Shown here piece by piece: positions 21,809 to 33,260 of a stretch of DNA of 64,000 nucleotides. Under the pieces are notes generated by a model. The model ran no database searches. It was given only the letters and a program-made list of their open reading frames with translations, and was not told where the DNA came from. Position numbers and translations under genes: made by a program. The stretch spans positions 7,921,501 to 7,985,500 of the forward strand of contig CANTUV010000053.1 in the NCBI GenBank assembly GCA_947685225.1, written 5' to 3'. Every line of letters starts with the position of its first letter. Within the stretch, counting starts at the first letter, position 1. This DNA comes from Garcia nutans. Lineage: Eukaryota > Streptophyta > Magnoliopsida > Malpighiales > Euphorbiaceae.

Positions 21809-23572
21809 TTGAGGCCCTCTATCATGTGCTTAGTGGCTGGATCTAGATATCACGATTTCTCCCAGCTAGTGGCAGCAGCTCGAAGTGTAGAGCGAGCTCA
21901 AGTTATTGCAGCTGCTTCAGAGGAAGAGGTTAGGGTTAGGAGGCCCCAGTTTGAGGCAGGGTCTTCTTCTGTTAAGAGAGGTAAGGGAAGTTTTGCTCCT
22001 CGGGCCAGTAGGAGTCAGAGGTCAGCTGGTAGGTCAGTGCAGTTTCAGAGACAGAGATTTAGACCTACAGCTTCAGTGGCGAGTGCTCCGACCCCAGTGA
22101 CTCAGAGATCCGCTCTACCTGTGTGTGCTCAGTGTGGTGGATCACATAGGGGTGCTTGTTGGAGGTATAGTGGGTCAGCTGTATGCTTTAGGTGTGGATC
22201 GCCTGATCATTTTATTAGAGATTGTCCAGAGACGCGGGAACAGAGGTCAGTTGATTCTGCAGCTTCTCGACCTAGTGTGAGGGGAGGTCGAGCAGGCAGA
22301 GGTGTTAACAGAGGAGGCAGACCGGGGTTCAGTTCTAGAGGAAGTGCTACATCCAGGGATAGTAGGCCAGAGGAGGTTGGATCTTCCCAGAGGGTATATG
22401 TTATGCAGAGGCAGCCAGATGCTTCGGCAGTTATAGCTGGTACTTTTTCTTTATTTGATATTTCAGTACTTGCTTTGATTGATCCGGGTTCCACACATTC
22501 ATATATTAGTGCATCTGTTTTGCCTGTGTCTGATATGCATGCTGAGTCCCTAGGATTTGATGTGTTGGTGACAAATCCTTTAGGGCATAGTGTGATTGTT
22601 AGCAAGGTGCACCGAAATAGTGTAGTAGTGGTGCAGGGTGAGGAGTTCATTGGAGATTTGATTGAGATGTCATTTAAGGAATATGAAGTGATTTTGGGCA
22701 TGGACTGGCTATCTCGACATGGAGCTGTGGTGGATTGTAAAAAGAAAATTGTTTCTTTGAGAACTAGTGATGATAGAGAGGTGATAGTATCTAGTGAGCA
22801 AGGACAGCTAGCCTCCTTATTTGTTTCAGCTGTTGCAGCTAGGAGGTTGATTAGAAAAGGATGTGAAGCCTATCTTGCTCATGTGGTAGATACTAGAGTA
22901 AGAGGTTCTCCTATTGATAGCATTGCCATAGTTGCAGAGTTCCCAGATATATTCCCAGAGGAGTTGCCAGGATTGCCTCCTGAGAGAGAGGTGGAGTTTG
23001 GTATTGAATTGTTGCCTGGTACCACTCCTATCTCTATTACTCCGTATAGAATGGCACCAGCAGAATTGAGAGAATTGAAAGTGCAATTACAGGAGTTGTT
23101 GGATAAAGGATTTATTCGCCCCAGTGTTTCTCCTTGGGGAGCTCCTGTGTTATTTGTGAAGAAGAAAGATGGTACTATGAGATTGTGCATCGATTATAGG
23201 CAATTGAACAAGGTGACCATTAAAAATAAATATCCTTTGCCTAGAATTGATGATCTCTTTGATCAATTGAAAGGAGCATCAGTGTTCTCCAAGATTGATT
23301 TGAGATCTGGGTACCATCAGTTAAGGGTCAAAGCTGAAGATGTTCCGAAGATAGCTTTTCGGACCAGGTATGGGCATTATGAATTTTTAGTTATGCCTTT
23401 TGGTCTGACGAATGCACCTGCAGCTTTTATGGATTTGATGAATAGGGTGTTTAGGCCCTATCTGGATCAGTTTGTAGTGGTCTTCATCGATGATATATTG
23501 GTGTATTCGCGGAATGAGGAGGAACATGACATGCATCTGCGGATTGTGTTGCAGATTTTGAGAGAGAAGTAG
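21809..23572 (+). pseudogene. pol: Tekay-A gag C-terminus, protease and reverse transcriptase
   Basis: Continues the polyprotein (587 codons open). A basic Ser/Arg-rich stretch comes first, then a zinc knuckle CFRCGSPDHFIRDC at about residue 126. The aspartic protease motif is LIDPGSTHSYIS at about residue 225 (Pro where most relatives have Ser or Thr, which would be unusual for an active enzyme). The reverse transcriptase follows: VKKKDGTMRLCIDYRQLN, SKIDLRSGYHQLRV, MPFGLTNAPAAF and the catalytic FIDD with DD at 23489-23494. It ends at TAG 23570-23572, a single C-to-T change of a Gln codon (Tekay-B has CAA there). The frame is the same after the stop. Confidence 0.93.
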
Positions 23573-25813
23573 TTGTTTGCTAAATTATCGAAGTGTGAGT
23601 TCTGGTTGGATCAAGTCGCTTTTCTCGGTCATATAGTTTCAGCAGAAGGCATTAGAGTTGATCCGAGTAAAGTTGAAGCTATTTTGAATTGGAGTCCACC
23701 CAAATCTGTGACAGAAGTTAGAAGTTTTCTGGGTTTGGCAGGCTATTACCGACGGTTTGTGAAAGGATTTTCTTTGATAGCTACTCCACTCACCAGATTG
23801 CTTCGTAAAGGAGTGAGATTTGTGTGGACGGATCAGTGTCAGGCTAGCTTTGAGCAGTTGAGAGATATGCTGACTCAAGCGCCTGTCCTTACTTTACTTG
23901 TGGAAGGCAAACCATATGTGATTTTCAGTGATGCTTCACATAATGGTTTGGGGTGTGTGCTAATGCAGGAAGGTAAAGTTATAGCTTATGCATCTAGACA
24001 GTTGAAACCGCATGAGCTTAACTATCCAACCCATGATTTGGAATTGGCAGCCATTGTGTTTGCATTGAAGATTTGGCGCCATTATCTATTTGGGGAGAAA
24101 TGTTTCATTTACACTGATCACAAGAGTTTGAAGTATTTGGGTGTCCAAAAAGAGCTCAATCTTCGGCAGAGAAGATGGTTGGAATTGATTAAAGACTACG
24201 ACTGCTTGATTGATTATCATCCAGGTAAAGCAAATGTTGTTGCTGATGCCTTGAGTCGGAAGTCTTTAGCTGGTTTAACTGTTTACTCGCTCTCATTGCT
24301 TGTTGAGTTGAGAGCATTGTGTGCTAGTTTTGTATCTTGTGATGATGGTGCATTGTTGGCACAGCTACATGTGAAACCAGTTTTATTGGATCAGATCAAA
24401 GAGGCTCAGTTGGCTAATAAGAAGATTCAGAAGATTATTTCAGATTGTCAGAATGGAAAGAGTAGAGATTTTGTTGTGAAAAGTGATGGGAGCCTCTGGT
24501 TTAAGAATAGATTGTGTGTACCCGATGATGCTGATTTGAAAAGGATCATTTTGGAAGAAGCACATCAGTCAGTGTTTGCTATGCATCTGGGCAATACAAA
24601 GATGTATCATGATTTGAGACAGCATTATTGGTGGTTTGGTTTGAAGAGAGACATTGCTGAGTTTGTATCAAAATGTCTCACATGTCAGAAGGTAAAAGCA
24701 GAGCATCAAGTTCCAACTGGGTTGCTTCAACCGTTGTCAGTGCCTGAATGGAAATGGGATAGAGTAACAATGGATTTTGTGTCTGGTTTACCATTGACAC
24801 AAAGAAAGCATGATGCTATTTGGGTGATTGTGGATAGATTGACCAAGACAGCTCATTTCCTTCCGGTTCGGATGGATTACTCTTTGGAAAGGTTAGCTGA
24901 GTTGTATATCTATGAGATTGTGAAGTTGCATGGTGTTCCAACTTCTTTGGTGTCTGATCGAGATCCCAGGTTTACTTCAAGATTTTGGAAGAGTTTGCAT
25001 AGTGCTTTGGGTTCTCGATTACACTTCAGTACTGCTTTTCATCCACAGACGGATGGACAGTCAGAGAGGGTGATACAGATTATTGAGGACATGTTGAGAA
25101 GCTGTGTCATCGATTTTTCTGGAAGTTGGGATAGATTCTTACCACTTGTGGAGTTTGCTTACAACAACAGTCACCAATCTAGCATTGGTATGACACCATT
25201 TGAAGCATTGTATGGCAGACGGTGTAGGACACCTCTTTGTTGGAGTGAACTTGGGGAAGGTAAGTTAATTGGTCCTGATGTGATTCAAGAAACTGAAGAG
25301 AAAGTGAAGTTGATTCGAGGGAGGTTGAAAGCAGCTTCGGACCGACAAAAGTCTTATGCAGATCTGAAAAGGAGAGACATAGAGTTTGATGTTGGAGATA
25401 AGGTATTCTTGAAGGTATCTCCTTGGAAGAAGATATTGAGGTTCGGTCGGAAAGGGAAATTAAGTCCTCGATTCATTGGACCGTATGAAGTGTTGGAAAA
25501 AGTTGGGCCAGTTGCGTATCGACTTGCTTTACCACCTGAGTTGGATCGTATTTATAATGTATTCCATGTTTCTATGTTGAGGAAGTACAGATCGGATCCA
25601 TCTCATGTGTTGTCAATTGAATCAATTGAAGTGATTTCAGATATGTCCTATGAAGAGGAACCAGTTGCTATCTTGGCACGTGATGTGAAAGAGTTAAGAA
25701 ACAAACAAGTGCCACTTGTAAAGATTTTGTGGAAGAATCATGGACAAGAAGAAGCAACTTGGGAAAGTGAGCAAACCATGCGAGATCAATATCCTCAGTT
25801 GTTTCAGAGTTAA
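23573..25813 (+). pseudogene. pol: Tekay-A RNase H, integrase and chromodomain
   Basis: In frame with the previous block beyond one TAG; 746 codons are open. The RT thumb (KLSKCEFWL, FLGLAGYYRRFVKGF) leads into RNase H (FSDASHNGLG at about 23930, ELAAIVFALK, YTDHKSLKYL). The integrase has an HHCC finger (His 24561, Cys 24674 and 24683) and a complete D-D-35-E triad: Asp 24773, Asp 24956 and Glu 25064 (DGQSERVIQ). A GPY/F module (FIGPYEVLEKVGPVAYRL) and a chromodomain-like tail (KILWKNHGQEEATWE) end the protein. The chromodomain is thought to steer integration to heterochromatin. Only the three upstream lesions keep this element from a full ORF. Confidence 0.94.
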
Positions 25814-25846
25814 TACCAGGTAATTTCGAGGACGAAATTTCTTTTT

Positions 25847-25859
25847 AGAGGGGGAGAAT
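25847..25859 (+). promoter_or_regulatory. Polypurine tract of Tekay-A
   Basis: AGAGGGGGAGAAT immediately before the 3' LTR, identical in Tekay-B (42073-42085). It primes plus-strand DNA synthesis. Confidence 0.85.
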
Positions 25860-27882
25860 TGTAATATCCTCATGTATGCCCTAGAAGTTTTGACTATGTT
25901 GTTGTTGTTGTTGTTGTTGTTTTAAATTGGATTGAATGTATATGTTATGTGAGAAGAAAAGAATTTGAGAATAGAATGGTTATGTATATGTGTTTTGGGA
26001 AAGAAAATAGGGTTTAGAGAAAAGTGTATATGTTGTTTATATGTTAATATATATAACATATAAGTTGGTCAAATGCAAGGTCAATGGAAGAGAGATATTT
26101 TTGGATATGTGTAATTACATATATGGGCATGCAAGGGACAAAAGCTAGAACAAATGGTTAAGGGTGTTTTGGTAATTTTCCTTGTAGGAATTGCATGGTG
26201 GAGATTAAAAGAAGAAGAAGTGGTTGACTTGAGTTTATTTTCTTGTCTTTTCTCATGTGAGTGTGCCGGCCATTGAAGAAGAGAAAGAGCTAGAGAGGGC
26301 TTGAAGTTCTAAACTCAATTTGAAAGGAGATTCAAGGAATTAAGTGGAAGATTTGTGAAATTCATCAACTTTGGTAAGTCCTTTCTCTTGATTTTCTTTT
26401 GTTATTTTGAAGTGGAGTTGGAAATGAATTTTGGTTTGTTGAGATGATGATTAAATGTGTTTGTAATGAGTTTTTAAATGTTGTTTTTGATTTTAAGTGA
26501 AGAAGTTTAAGAGGTGTTGTTGTTGGAAGTGTTGGAGTTGATTTTGTTTTAGAGTTTTGAAGTGTTACATGATGTTTTCCTTGTGTTTGCTTCATTATTT
26601 TCAAAGATCTTCCTGTGGTTGGTGTTTGTTGGAATTTTGGACTTGGAAATGGGATTTTGGCCGAGGGCAGTAGCCTTCTGGATGCCACGCCCGTGGCCTT
26701 GATTGGCCATGGCCGTGGCCATTGGTAGGCTTTTGGTGCCATGGCCGTGGAGGATGGAAGCTTGAGTGGCAGAAGTGTTTTGTACCCCACGCCCGTGGTG
26801 GTTTTGGTGGCCACGACCGTGGTCTATAATGAATGATGTTGAAGTGTAATTTTATGATTTAAGGTTTAAGATGAAGTTATTAAGTGATTAAATGGTATTG
26901 GAATTGATGGATTGCATCATTCTTTGGATTAGGGTTTGATAGAAGGTGTTTTGCCCTAATTTGGGAAGTGAAGAACTTTGCAAGAAGGAAGGTGTTTAGA
27001 GTTGTGTGACTTGTGATTGAGGTAAGTACAAATCTTGTGTTGATACATACATGTGACATTGCATTGATGATGCATATGAAGTTGAGCTTGATCATATATA
27101 TGATGATAATGGTAATGCATATGATACTATGTGATATTTCATGTATTGTGACTTATGTGATGAGTAATGTGTTTTGTTATGTTTATATCAATAATGCTAT
27201 ATGTATAATGTGATGGAACTTACACCTTTTGATATGAATGTACTAAGAGATCTTATTGCATTGTTGATATATATATATATATGAATAATGTTAACCTTGT
27301 GAAATGTAATGTATTGTATGCATATTGATGATAATATGATCAATTGTATTGATGTGATGAGAAGCCATTGTGATTGGCTATGATGATACAATTGAATGAT
27401 GTATGGCATATTTGCCTAATTGATGAGGAAGATTGAGAAAGTGTTTGATAAAGAGAATAAAGAAATAAGTGTATGCTTAATATGATATTCAGTTTCAGAG
27501 TTCTGGTTTTTGGAGGCATGCCTATTTAATGAAAGGTAACAGTCTTGCCGGGTTGAGGATCTCTTCAAATTGAATTGAATTGAGGTCCAAGAGACTGGGT
27601 CTGTTACACAATGATAATTGATATTATGAGATATTTGATTTGTAACAGTCTTGCCGGGTTGAGGATCTCCTCGAGTTAGATGAGTTGATGATCCAAGAGA
27701 CTGGGTCTGTTACGCTATCCATGGATAGAGATATATAAGTATTTGTTGCCTACGGGCTTGATAATTGTGTTTATGAACCAAAGCAGTAACTCTGAATTCT
27801 GAATATCGTATTAAATACTTGATGGGCCCATAGGTGTCTAGGTTTTATGTATATCATAAATGATGTTCTAATGTAATGAAAT
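25860..27882 (+). repeat. 3' LTR of Tekay-A, truncated by Tekay-C
   Basis: The first 2.02 kb of the LTR, nearly identical to 18365-20390 (differences include one extra GTT, a lost ATGG at about 26102 and a few substitutions). The last 0.6 kb, including the double hairpin and TGTTACA end, is absent because Tekay-C starts at 27883. That missing end was not found elsewhere in the window. Confidence 0.9.
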
Positions 27883-28273
27883 TGTAACACCCCCATATCC
27901 AATGCCCACACACTACAACTACAACAATGTAGCATAAGTGCATCAAACATAGGGATGCTACGGTTTTCTTAACATTCAAAACACTTTAAACTTGATACAA
28001 TACCCTTATCATTATACATTATAGAAAAGTAGATCATTTACTTATAAGACAAAACATATTAGTTATATATATATATACATTTAAATATTACACAGCGGAA
28101 GTTATAAAATATGTACATATTTACATATTAAACATTTCTTTACAAAATATAAAGAAATATACATGATTGGCAAGTCTGCTCTGATCTTTAAGCTCCCAAA
28201 ATGGATTCTTCAAGGTCTACTCTCACTTGGTCTTGATGAACTCTCGGGTTCAACTCTATCCACTCTATTACCT

Positions 28274-28311
28274 GCGCGATTAAACACTATCGCGCTAAGC
28301 CAACGGCTTAG
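28274..28311 (-). other. Double hairpin (Tekay-C)
   Basis: Minus-strand reading CTAAGCC-GTT-GGCTTAG then GCGCGAT, an 8-nt loop and ATCGCGC. The stems match Tekay-A; only the second loop differs by one extra T. Confidence 0.78.
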
Positions 28312-28672
28312 TAAGATAAAACATACTAATGGTATGCTTTAATGTAATGCAATGTCACATATGTTATTGATAAGATCAACATCATAAATATAAAGTTAAC
28401 CACATAATTATGCATTTCACAAATCATAGTCATATGAGCATACCACATTTCAACATCTTTCCACATTCAACATTAATCAATCATACTCAATAAACAACAT
28501 CTCATTTCATTAACTCATAACATTATTTAAGACATTCATATAACCTTGACACCTATGGGCCCAACAAGTATTTAATATGATATTCAGAGTTCAGAGTTAC
28601 TGCTTTGGTTCATAGTCACAATAATCACGCCCGTAGGCAATGTATATACATGTATCTCTATCCATGGATAGT

Positions 28673-28850
28673 GTAACAGACCCAGTCTCTTGGACCATCA
28701 ACTCAACACATATGAGGAGATCCTCAACCCGGCAAGACTGTTACAAATCATATATCTCATATTCACAATTCTCATAGTGTAACAGACCCAGTCTCTTGGA
28801 CCATCAACTCAACACATATGAGGAGATCCTCAACCCGGCAAGACTGTTAC
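28673..28850 (-). repeat. Paired 72-bp units (Tekay-C)
   Basis: 28673-28744 and 28779-28850, inverted relative to Tekay-A, again bounded by GTAACAG and CTGTTAC. The interior differs from Tekay-A while the two copies here agree closely with each other, which suggests local homogenisation. Confidence 0.8.
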
Positions 28851-30675
28851 CTTTCATCATTTCTTAGGCATGCCACCCAAATCCAGAACTCTGAAACTGA
28901 ATAACATATTAAACAAACAATTCATTTATTATATAGTTACCATTTCCATTCTCAAATTCTCATCACATTTAGGCAAACATGCCTTCTTTCTTTCAATATC
29001 ATCATCATAGCCAATCACAATGGCATTGTCTCATATCATGTCTTATTTAAATTATCATTGCATCTTTGATATACATTTCAATTTCAATGTATATTACTCA
29101 TGAAACACATTACCATTCACAATACATAACATAACATTGTTCAATCTCAACAATGCAATTAGGGCAAAGAACAATTGATATGATTCATAGTTTTAGGACC
29201 TTACACATGCATTTGATTATATCATTCATTGATTCAAGTGTGTTTAAAGTGTTTAGGGTTAGGTTTAAGGACCAACCTACCTTTGGAGAACCAAAGCAAT
29301 GCAAGAAGAACAAAGAATTAAAACCCTAACCCACACAATTGAGGGACACGGGCAGCCACTTGAGGGACACGGTTAGGGCAATTCAACCTCTTCACAATCT
29401 AATCCAAAAGGAATATTAGCAAAATGACCATATGAATAGTACATTCTGGTTTTAGACTCCATTTTATCCTTATTTTGAAAAATTGTATAAAATAATCTAC
29501 TTGACTAAAAATTCTAAAATTTTTACAGAATTTAGTTTTGTATCTTAAAATCATTCCTTTAAAATTTCAGATCAAACTGAACACAAAATCTTGGTCAAAT
29601 AGTTCACCTAACCAGACTGCCCCAATTGCCCTGCATCCTGGCAGCAGTTCTGAACTTTGTGAATTCCATAAATCAAATTCAATCAACGTGGTTCCAAATT
29701 ATTTTTCTCAAATACTAGACTCACTAAGAAACAACATATCCAAAATTCAATTGGATATGATTTTTCTACATTTTATTAAAAATCTCGAAATATAGCTGTC
29801 TCAGTTAAGGTACCTGCTGGAACAGGTCTAATAAAAATAATCTTTCTAAACTCATAACCATTCCAAAATCGAATCAACATATTTTTCAGTCATTATAGAC
29901 TCATAGAGGCACAACATATCAAAAATGCACTTCAAGAACATTTTTCTATAATTAATTAAAAATCATACAAGTCACAGCCTTTACTAATTGTAAAACAGAA
30001 AAAAAATTCACTAAACACAACTCTTACTCTTCCATCACCAACACCAACTTAGCTTCTTATCTTTAATTCCATTTCAACACTTTTACACACACCATACACA
30101 AACACACTCCATCAAACTCAAACAAAATTCCAAATAGAACAAGAGAAATCAAGAGAAAACTTACCTTAAATGAAGAATTCCACAAATCTCTAACCAACAC
30201 CCTTGATTCCTTCTTCAATTTGCTTCAAACCTCAAGATCACCTCTCTTTCTCTCTTTGTCTATGGAGAATCCGGCCACACATGAAGAGAAGAAGAAAATA
30301 TGAAGAGCAAAGTCAAATTTGGCTTCTTATATCCATCAAGTGTTTTTAACCTTGCAATTACTAAAACACCCTTCACCATTTAACTAACCTTTTGTCTCAT
30401 CTAAGCCCTTATATGTAATTGCACATTCCACAAAAATATCTTCTTGCATTGACTCTATATTTGACCAATCTATATGTTATATATATCATCATATACACAA
30501 CATATACATTTGTCTCTAAACCCTAAATTTCTTCTCCAAAACACATATACATATACATTCTCTTCCCATTTCTTTTCTCTTACAATTTAACACATATATT
30601 CAATCCAATATATAACAACAACAATAACAACAACATCAACAACAACATCAACAATAACATCAACAATCCAATATA

Positions 30676-31434
30676 TGTAAGCAGGGATTTTTGCCCCCCA
30701 CTCCCATTTGGAATGGTTCTTGTGACTTCAGCACTGCTAGGCTCAAGGCCTTAGAGAACACGGGCCTAAATTCGAAGAAAATAGAGTCACCACCCGAACA
30801 GGCCAAGAAAAAGAAAGGGGTGGATGGCTCGATTCCTGAGAAATCCCAAACCCCCTATTGGGTTCTGAAAGTTGGGTGCGCGTGGGGAATTTGAGAATGA
30901 CCCAGTTCCCCCACAAAGCCCGATTTATTGGAACCAGCCTCCTTTTCAATTCTAAATATTATTGAATTATTAAATATTATAATATCTTCCATACTACATG
31001 TAATTTATTAATAAAATAGATTCATTCATAAAATAAGATAAAATAGCACATCACAAAATAACATGGGTGCCCATCTTTAGATGGAAACACACCCTTACAA
31101 TCTATAAATGTTCACAAAGAAAATAAATAAAATAGGACACCCACAAAAAGGTGGAAACGTGTCCCTTACAATTGTCCCAAAGTCTTTAAATAAATTGAAT
31201 TACATAAACTAAATAAATAAGGCGCCCACACTAGATGGAAATAGGCCTTTTACAATTCCCTTTAAATATATATAAATCTAAGGAAAAGATTAAAGTAAGG
31301 AAAAAAATATAACACATATAAAGATAATTGAATAATTAAAAAGAAGATAAAAAATTCTAAATATTATCCATTAAAGAAATATAGGGCATGACGACGAGGG
31401 TTGCGCTTACTATGACCATTTTTGTAAACCTTAG
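30676..31434 (-). repeat. T6: Tat-like LTR, first segment (split by T7)
   Basis: It starts TGTAAGCAGGGATTTTTGCC, the reverse complement of a Tat LTR end (GCTTACA; family GCTCACA). Three hairpins lie at 31065-31094 (GGGTG/CACCC, CCATC/GATGG), 31135-31164 (GGACA/TGTCC, CCAC/GTGG) and 31221-31247. It is cut by T7 at 31435 and resumes at 51354. The five bases CTTAG (31430-31434) are the left target duplication of T7. Confidence 0.8.
31065..31247 (-). other. Three tandem LTR hairpins (T6)
   Basis: The outer stem of the hairpin at 31065-31094 is GGGTG/CACCC where T1 and T7 have GGGCA/TGTCC. Two of the five pairs changed on both sides, and a G-T pair became G-C. This is the clearest compensatory change among the copies. 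Confidence 0.75.
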
Positions 31435-31905
31435 TGTAGACCCTTAATTTTTAACCTAGTCTGGTCTAATATATTTATTTAGTCCAAAATAATTTTTGTG
31501 TTGTCCAATATATTTTAGTTAGTCCAAAATAATTTTTATGGTATCTTGATTAATTTTAATATTTATTTTAGTAAAAAATGGTGAAGTGAATAAAAATTTA
31601 AAAAAATAACAAATAACAAAAAAAATTAACGACGAAAAAATTAGCGATGAAAAAATCGTCGCAGAAAGTCAGCGAGGGCCTATGGGCATTTCGCCCCCAT
31701 GCCGCTGCGGCAGTATTTTTGTCAGCGCAATTTTTCCTCAGCAGTTTTTTTTTTGCCAGCGCATTTTTTCCACAGCAGTTTTTTTTCGCCAGTAAAATTT
31801 TTCCGACGCAAATTTCCCGAAACCTAATGCAATTAGGTTTCGGTTTCCTTTTCTTAATGAATAATAGATGTCATGAATAACTATAATTATTCATATAAAT
31901 TCTTC

Positions 31906-31913
31906 TATAAATA
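31906..31913 (+). promoter_or_regulatory. TATA box of T7 5' LTR
   Basis: TATAAATA in the context TTCTATAAATAAG, repeated in the 3' LTR (49605-49612) and in T8 (63294-63301), and in reverse in T1 and T4. It marks the probable U3/R boundary region. Confidence 0.6.
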
Positions 31914-32657
31914 AGATAAAAAACAACACAAAAATCAATCAAGAAATAAGGAGGAAATTTGGACAGAAATTGGCAAAAAATCGGGGGAGAAAGTGGAGAT
32001 CGAAATTGTGAAGGAAAACCTTGAATCAAGCTGATTTTTTGAGAGAGCAGAAAAAAAAAATCTTAAAACCCTAATCCAACTCCAAAAACCAAAATAGTGA
32101 AACCTAACCCCTTTAAAACCTTAGACTCTAATTTTTCTAAACCCTAATACTTGAAAACTTTTAAAACCATATAAACATAATTTTACATAGTAAGCTTAAG
32201 ACATAATTCAATGAATAACCGTAAACCATAAATCTAAGTATTTTAAAGTGTTCAAACTCTAATTTCATGATTTTACATCACAAACCCTAATTTGGTTAAT
32301 AAAAAAATTTTACCAACTTCTTAAATCATAAAATCTTAATCTATTTTAATTCCATTAAAAACTCACAGTAGCCTAATTCCATAAATTCCAAAACCCTAAA
32401 CACATGAAATAAAGAACCCTAAATGGAAATAGTAGCTATAATTTTGAATCTTTATTTGCGTTATTCAATTTTATATTTGATTATGCTTTGATTTATTTTA
32501 TATGCTTTAACTTATTTAAGTTCAATGCTTGGTTTATTTAATTTATCATGGATGGATGTTTACTTTCTATCAATATTTAATATCTTTGATGAATGATTTA
32601 TTTATGATAAATGGTTATTTACTTTTATCAATTTATTTAGATTTCCAAATGTTGTAA

Positions 32658-32845
32658 GAGGTATGTTTCCACTTGGTGGGTACCTCACTAGTTAAATGTC
32701 ATGTAATTTAAATTGCTTTTCTATTTTAGAACCAATGTAAAGGACATGTTTCTAACCAATGTAAAGGACATGTTTCTACCTTTCGGTGGGTGTCCTATTT
32801 AGGCATGAGATGTAAGGGCATGTTTCCATCTTCGGATGGGTGTCC
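32658..32845 (+). other. Three tandem LTR hairpins (T7 5' LTR)
   Basis: 32658-32686: GAGGTA/TACCTC with CCAC/GTGG. 32766-32795: GGACA/TGTCC. 32816-32845: GGGCA/TGTCC with CCATC-TTCG-GATGG, a classic stable UUCG tetraloop if RNA. Each has TGTTTCNA on the 5' arm and TGGGT on the 3' arm. A partial duplication of the second (AATGTAAAGGACATG) precedes it at about 32734. The 3' LTR has the same set at 50802-50825 (4-base deletion), 50881-50910 and 50931-50960. Confidence 0.78.
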
Positions 32846-33233
32846 ATTTATTTGTTTTGTTTGGACATTTCTTTGATTTTAATATAATGATGCATTATTT
32901 CAATTGTTGCATGTAATATGAATAATATTGTTATACTTAATAATTTTATAATATTAAGACCTGTAAAGAAGGCCGGTTCCAATGAACCGGGCGTTGCGGG
33001 GGTGCTGGGTCATTTCTCATCTTCCCCACACGTACTCAACTTTCCGAACCCATTAGGAGGTTAGGGATTCCTTAGGAATTGAGTCATCCACCCCTTTCTT
33101 TTTCTCGGCCCGTCCAAGTGGCGATTCCATTTTCTCTGGACTTAGGTTCATGTTCTCTAAGGCCCCGAGCCTAAACAGTGCCGAAGTCACAAGAACCATT
33201 CCACCGGGAGTGGGGGCGAAAATCCTCACTCAG

Positions 33234-33260
33234 TGGCAACTCCACTGGGGATAAGAGAAG
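33234..33260 (+). promoter_or_regulatory. Primer binding site (Arg-tRNA-like) of T7
   Basis: TGGCAACTCCACTGGGGATA and onward, one base after the LTR end. Compare TGGCTACTCC in T1; the likely ancestor TGGCGACTCC is the Tat/Ogre form. Confidence 0.75.

Larger units (their letters stand above)
18365..27882 (+). mobile_element. Tekay-A: nearly intact Tekay/Del-type chromovirus
   Basis: Ty3/gypsy element: 5' LTR 18365-20997, Met-tRNA primer site 21005-21016, gag-pol 21169-25813, polypurine tract 25847-25859, 3' LTR from 25860. Domain order gag, protease, RT, RNase H, integrase, then a chromodomain-like C-terminus is that of chromoviruses. Long LTRs and the initiator-Met primer fit the Tekay/Del clade. 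The two LTRs differ at only about ten places over 2.0 kb by eye, so the insertion is recent. The left target copy would be CTGAA (18360-18364). The right end is lost because the 3' LTR stops at 27882, where Tekay-C begins. Confidence 0.93.
27883..30675 (-). repeat. Tekay-C: minus-strand LTR of the Tekay-A family
   Basis: It starts TGTAACACCCCCATATCC, the reverse complement of a Tekay LTR end, and runs in reverse through the double hairpin (28274-28311), the paired 72-bp units (28673-28850), a reduced GACACGGGC motif block (about 29341-29375) and the TTG microsatellite (about 30610-30670). The last 40 or so bases (LTR start) are missing, where T6 begins at 30676. No internal region is seen, so it is a solo LTR or one LTR of a disrupted element. 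By eye it is clearly more diverged from Tekay-A than the two Tekay-A LTRs are from each other. The open frame at 29538-29795 has no recognisable protein. Confidence 0.85.
31435..33232 (+). repeat. 5' LTR of T7
   Basis: About 1.8 kb, TGTAGACCCTTAATTTTTAA to CCTCACTCA. It is roughly 0.38 kb shorter than its partner at 49170. The missing block corresponds to about 49750-50200 and the join lies at about 32050-32065, at an AAAATCTTAAAA-type stretch present at the flank. It contains a GC-rich U3 block (31630-31840), a TATA box (31906-31913), four exact AAACCCTAA telo-boxes (32066, 32139, 32282, 32391) and three hairpins (32658-32845). Confidence 0.9.

Noticed and set aside
22207..23190. Minus-strand ORFs opposite Tekay-A pol
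   Set aside because: Shadows of the sense coding frame, which has clear protease and RT motifs.
21169..25813. Possible plant pararetrovirus
   Set aside because: Has LTRs, integrase with D-D-35-E, chromodomain-like tail and Met-tRNA primer site, and no movement protein; it is a Ty3/gypsy element.
29538..29795. 85-codon plus-strand ORF as a host gene
   Set aside because: Lies inside the Tekay-C LTR with no recognisable domain.
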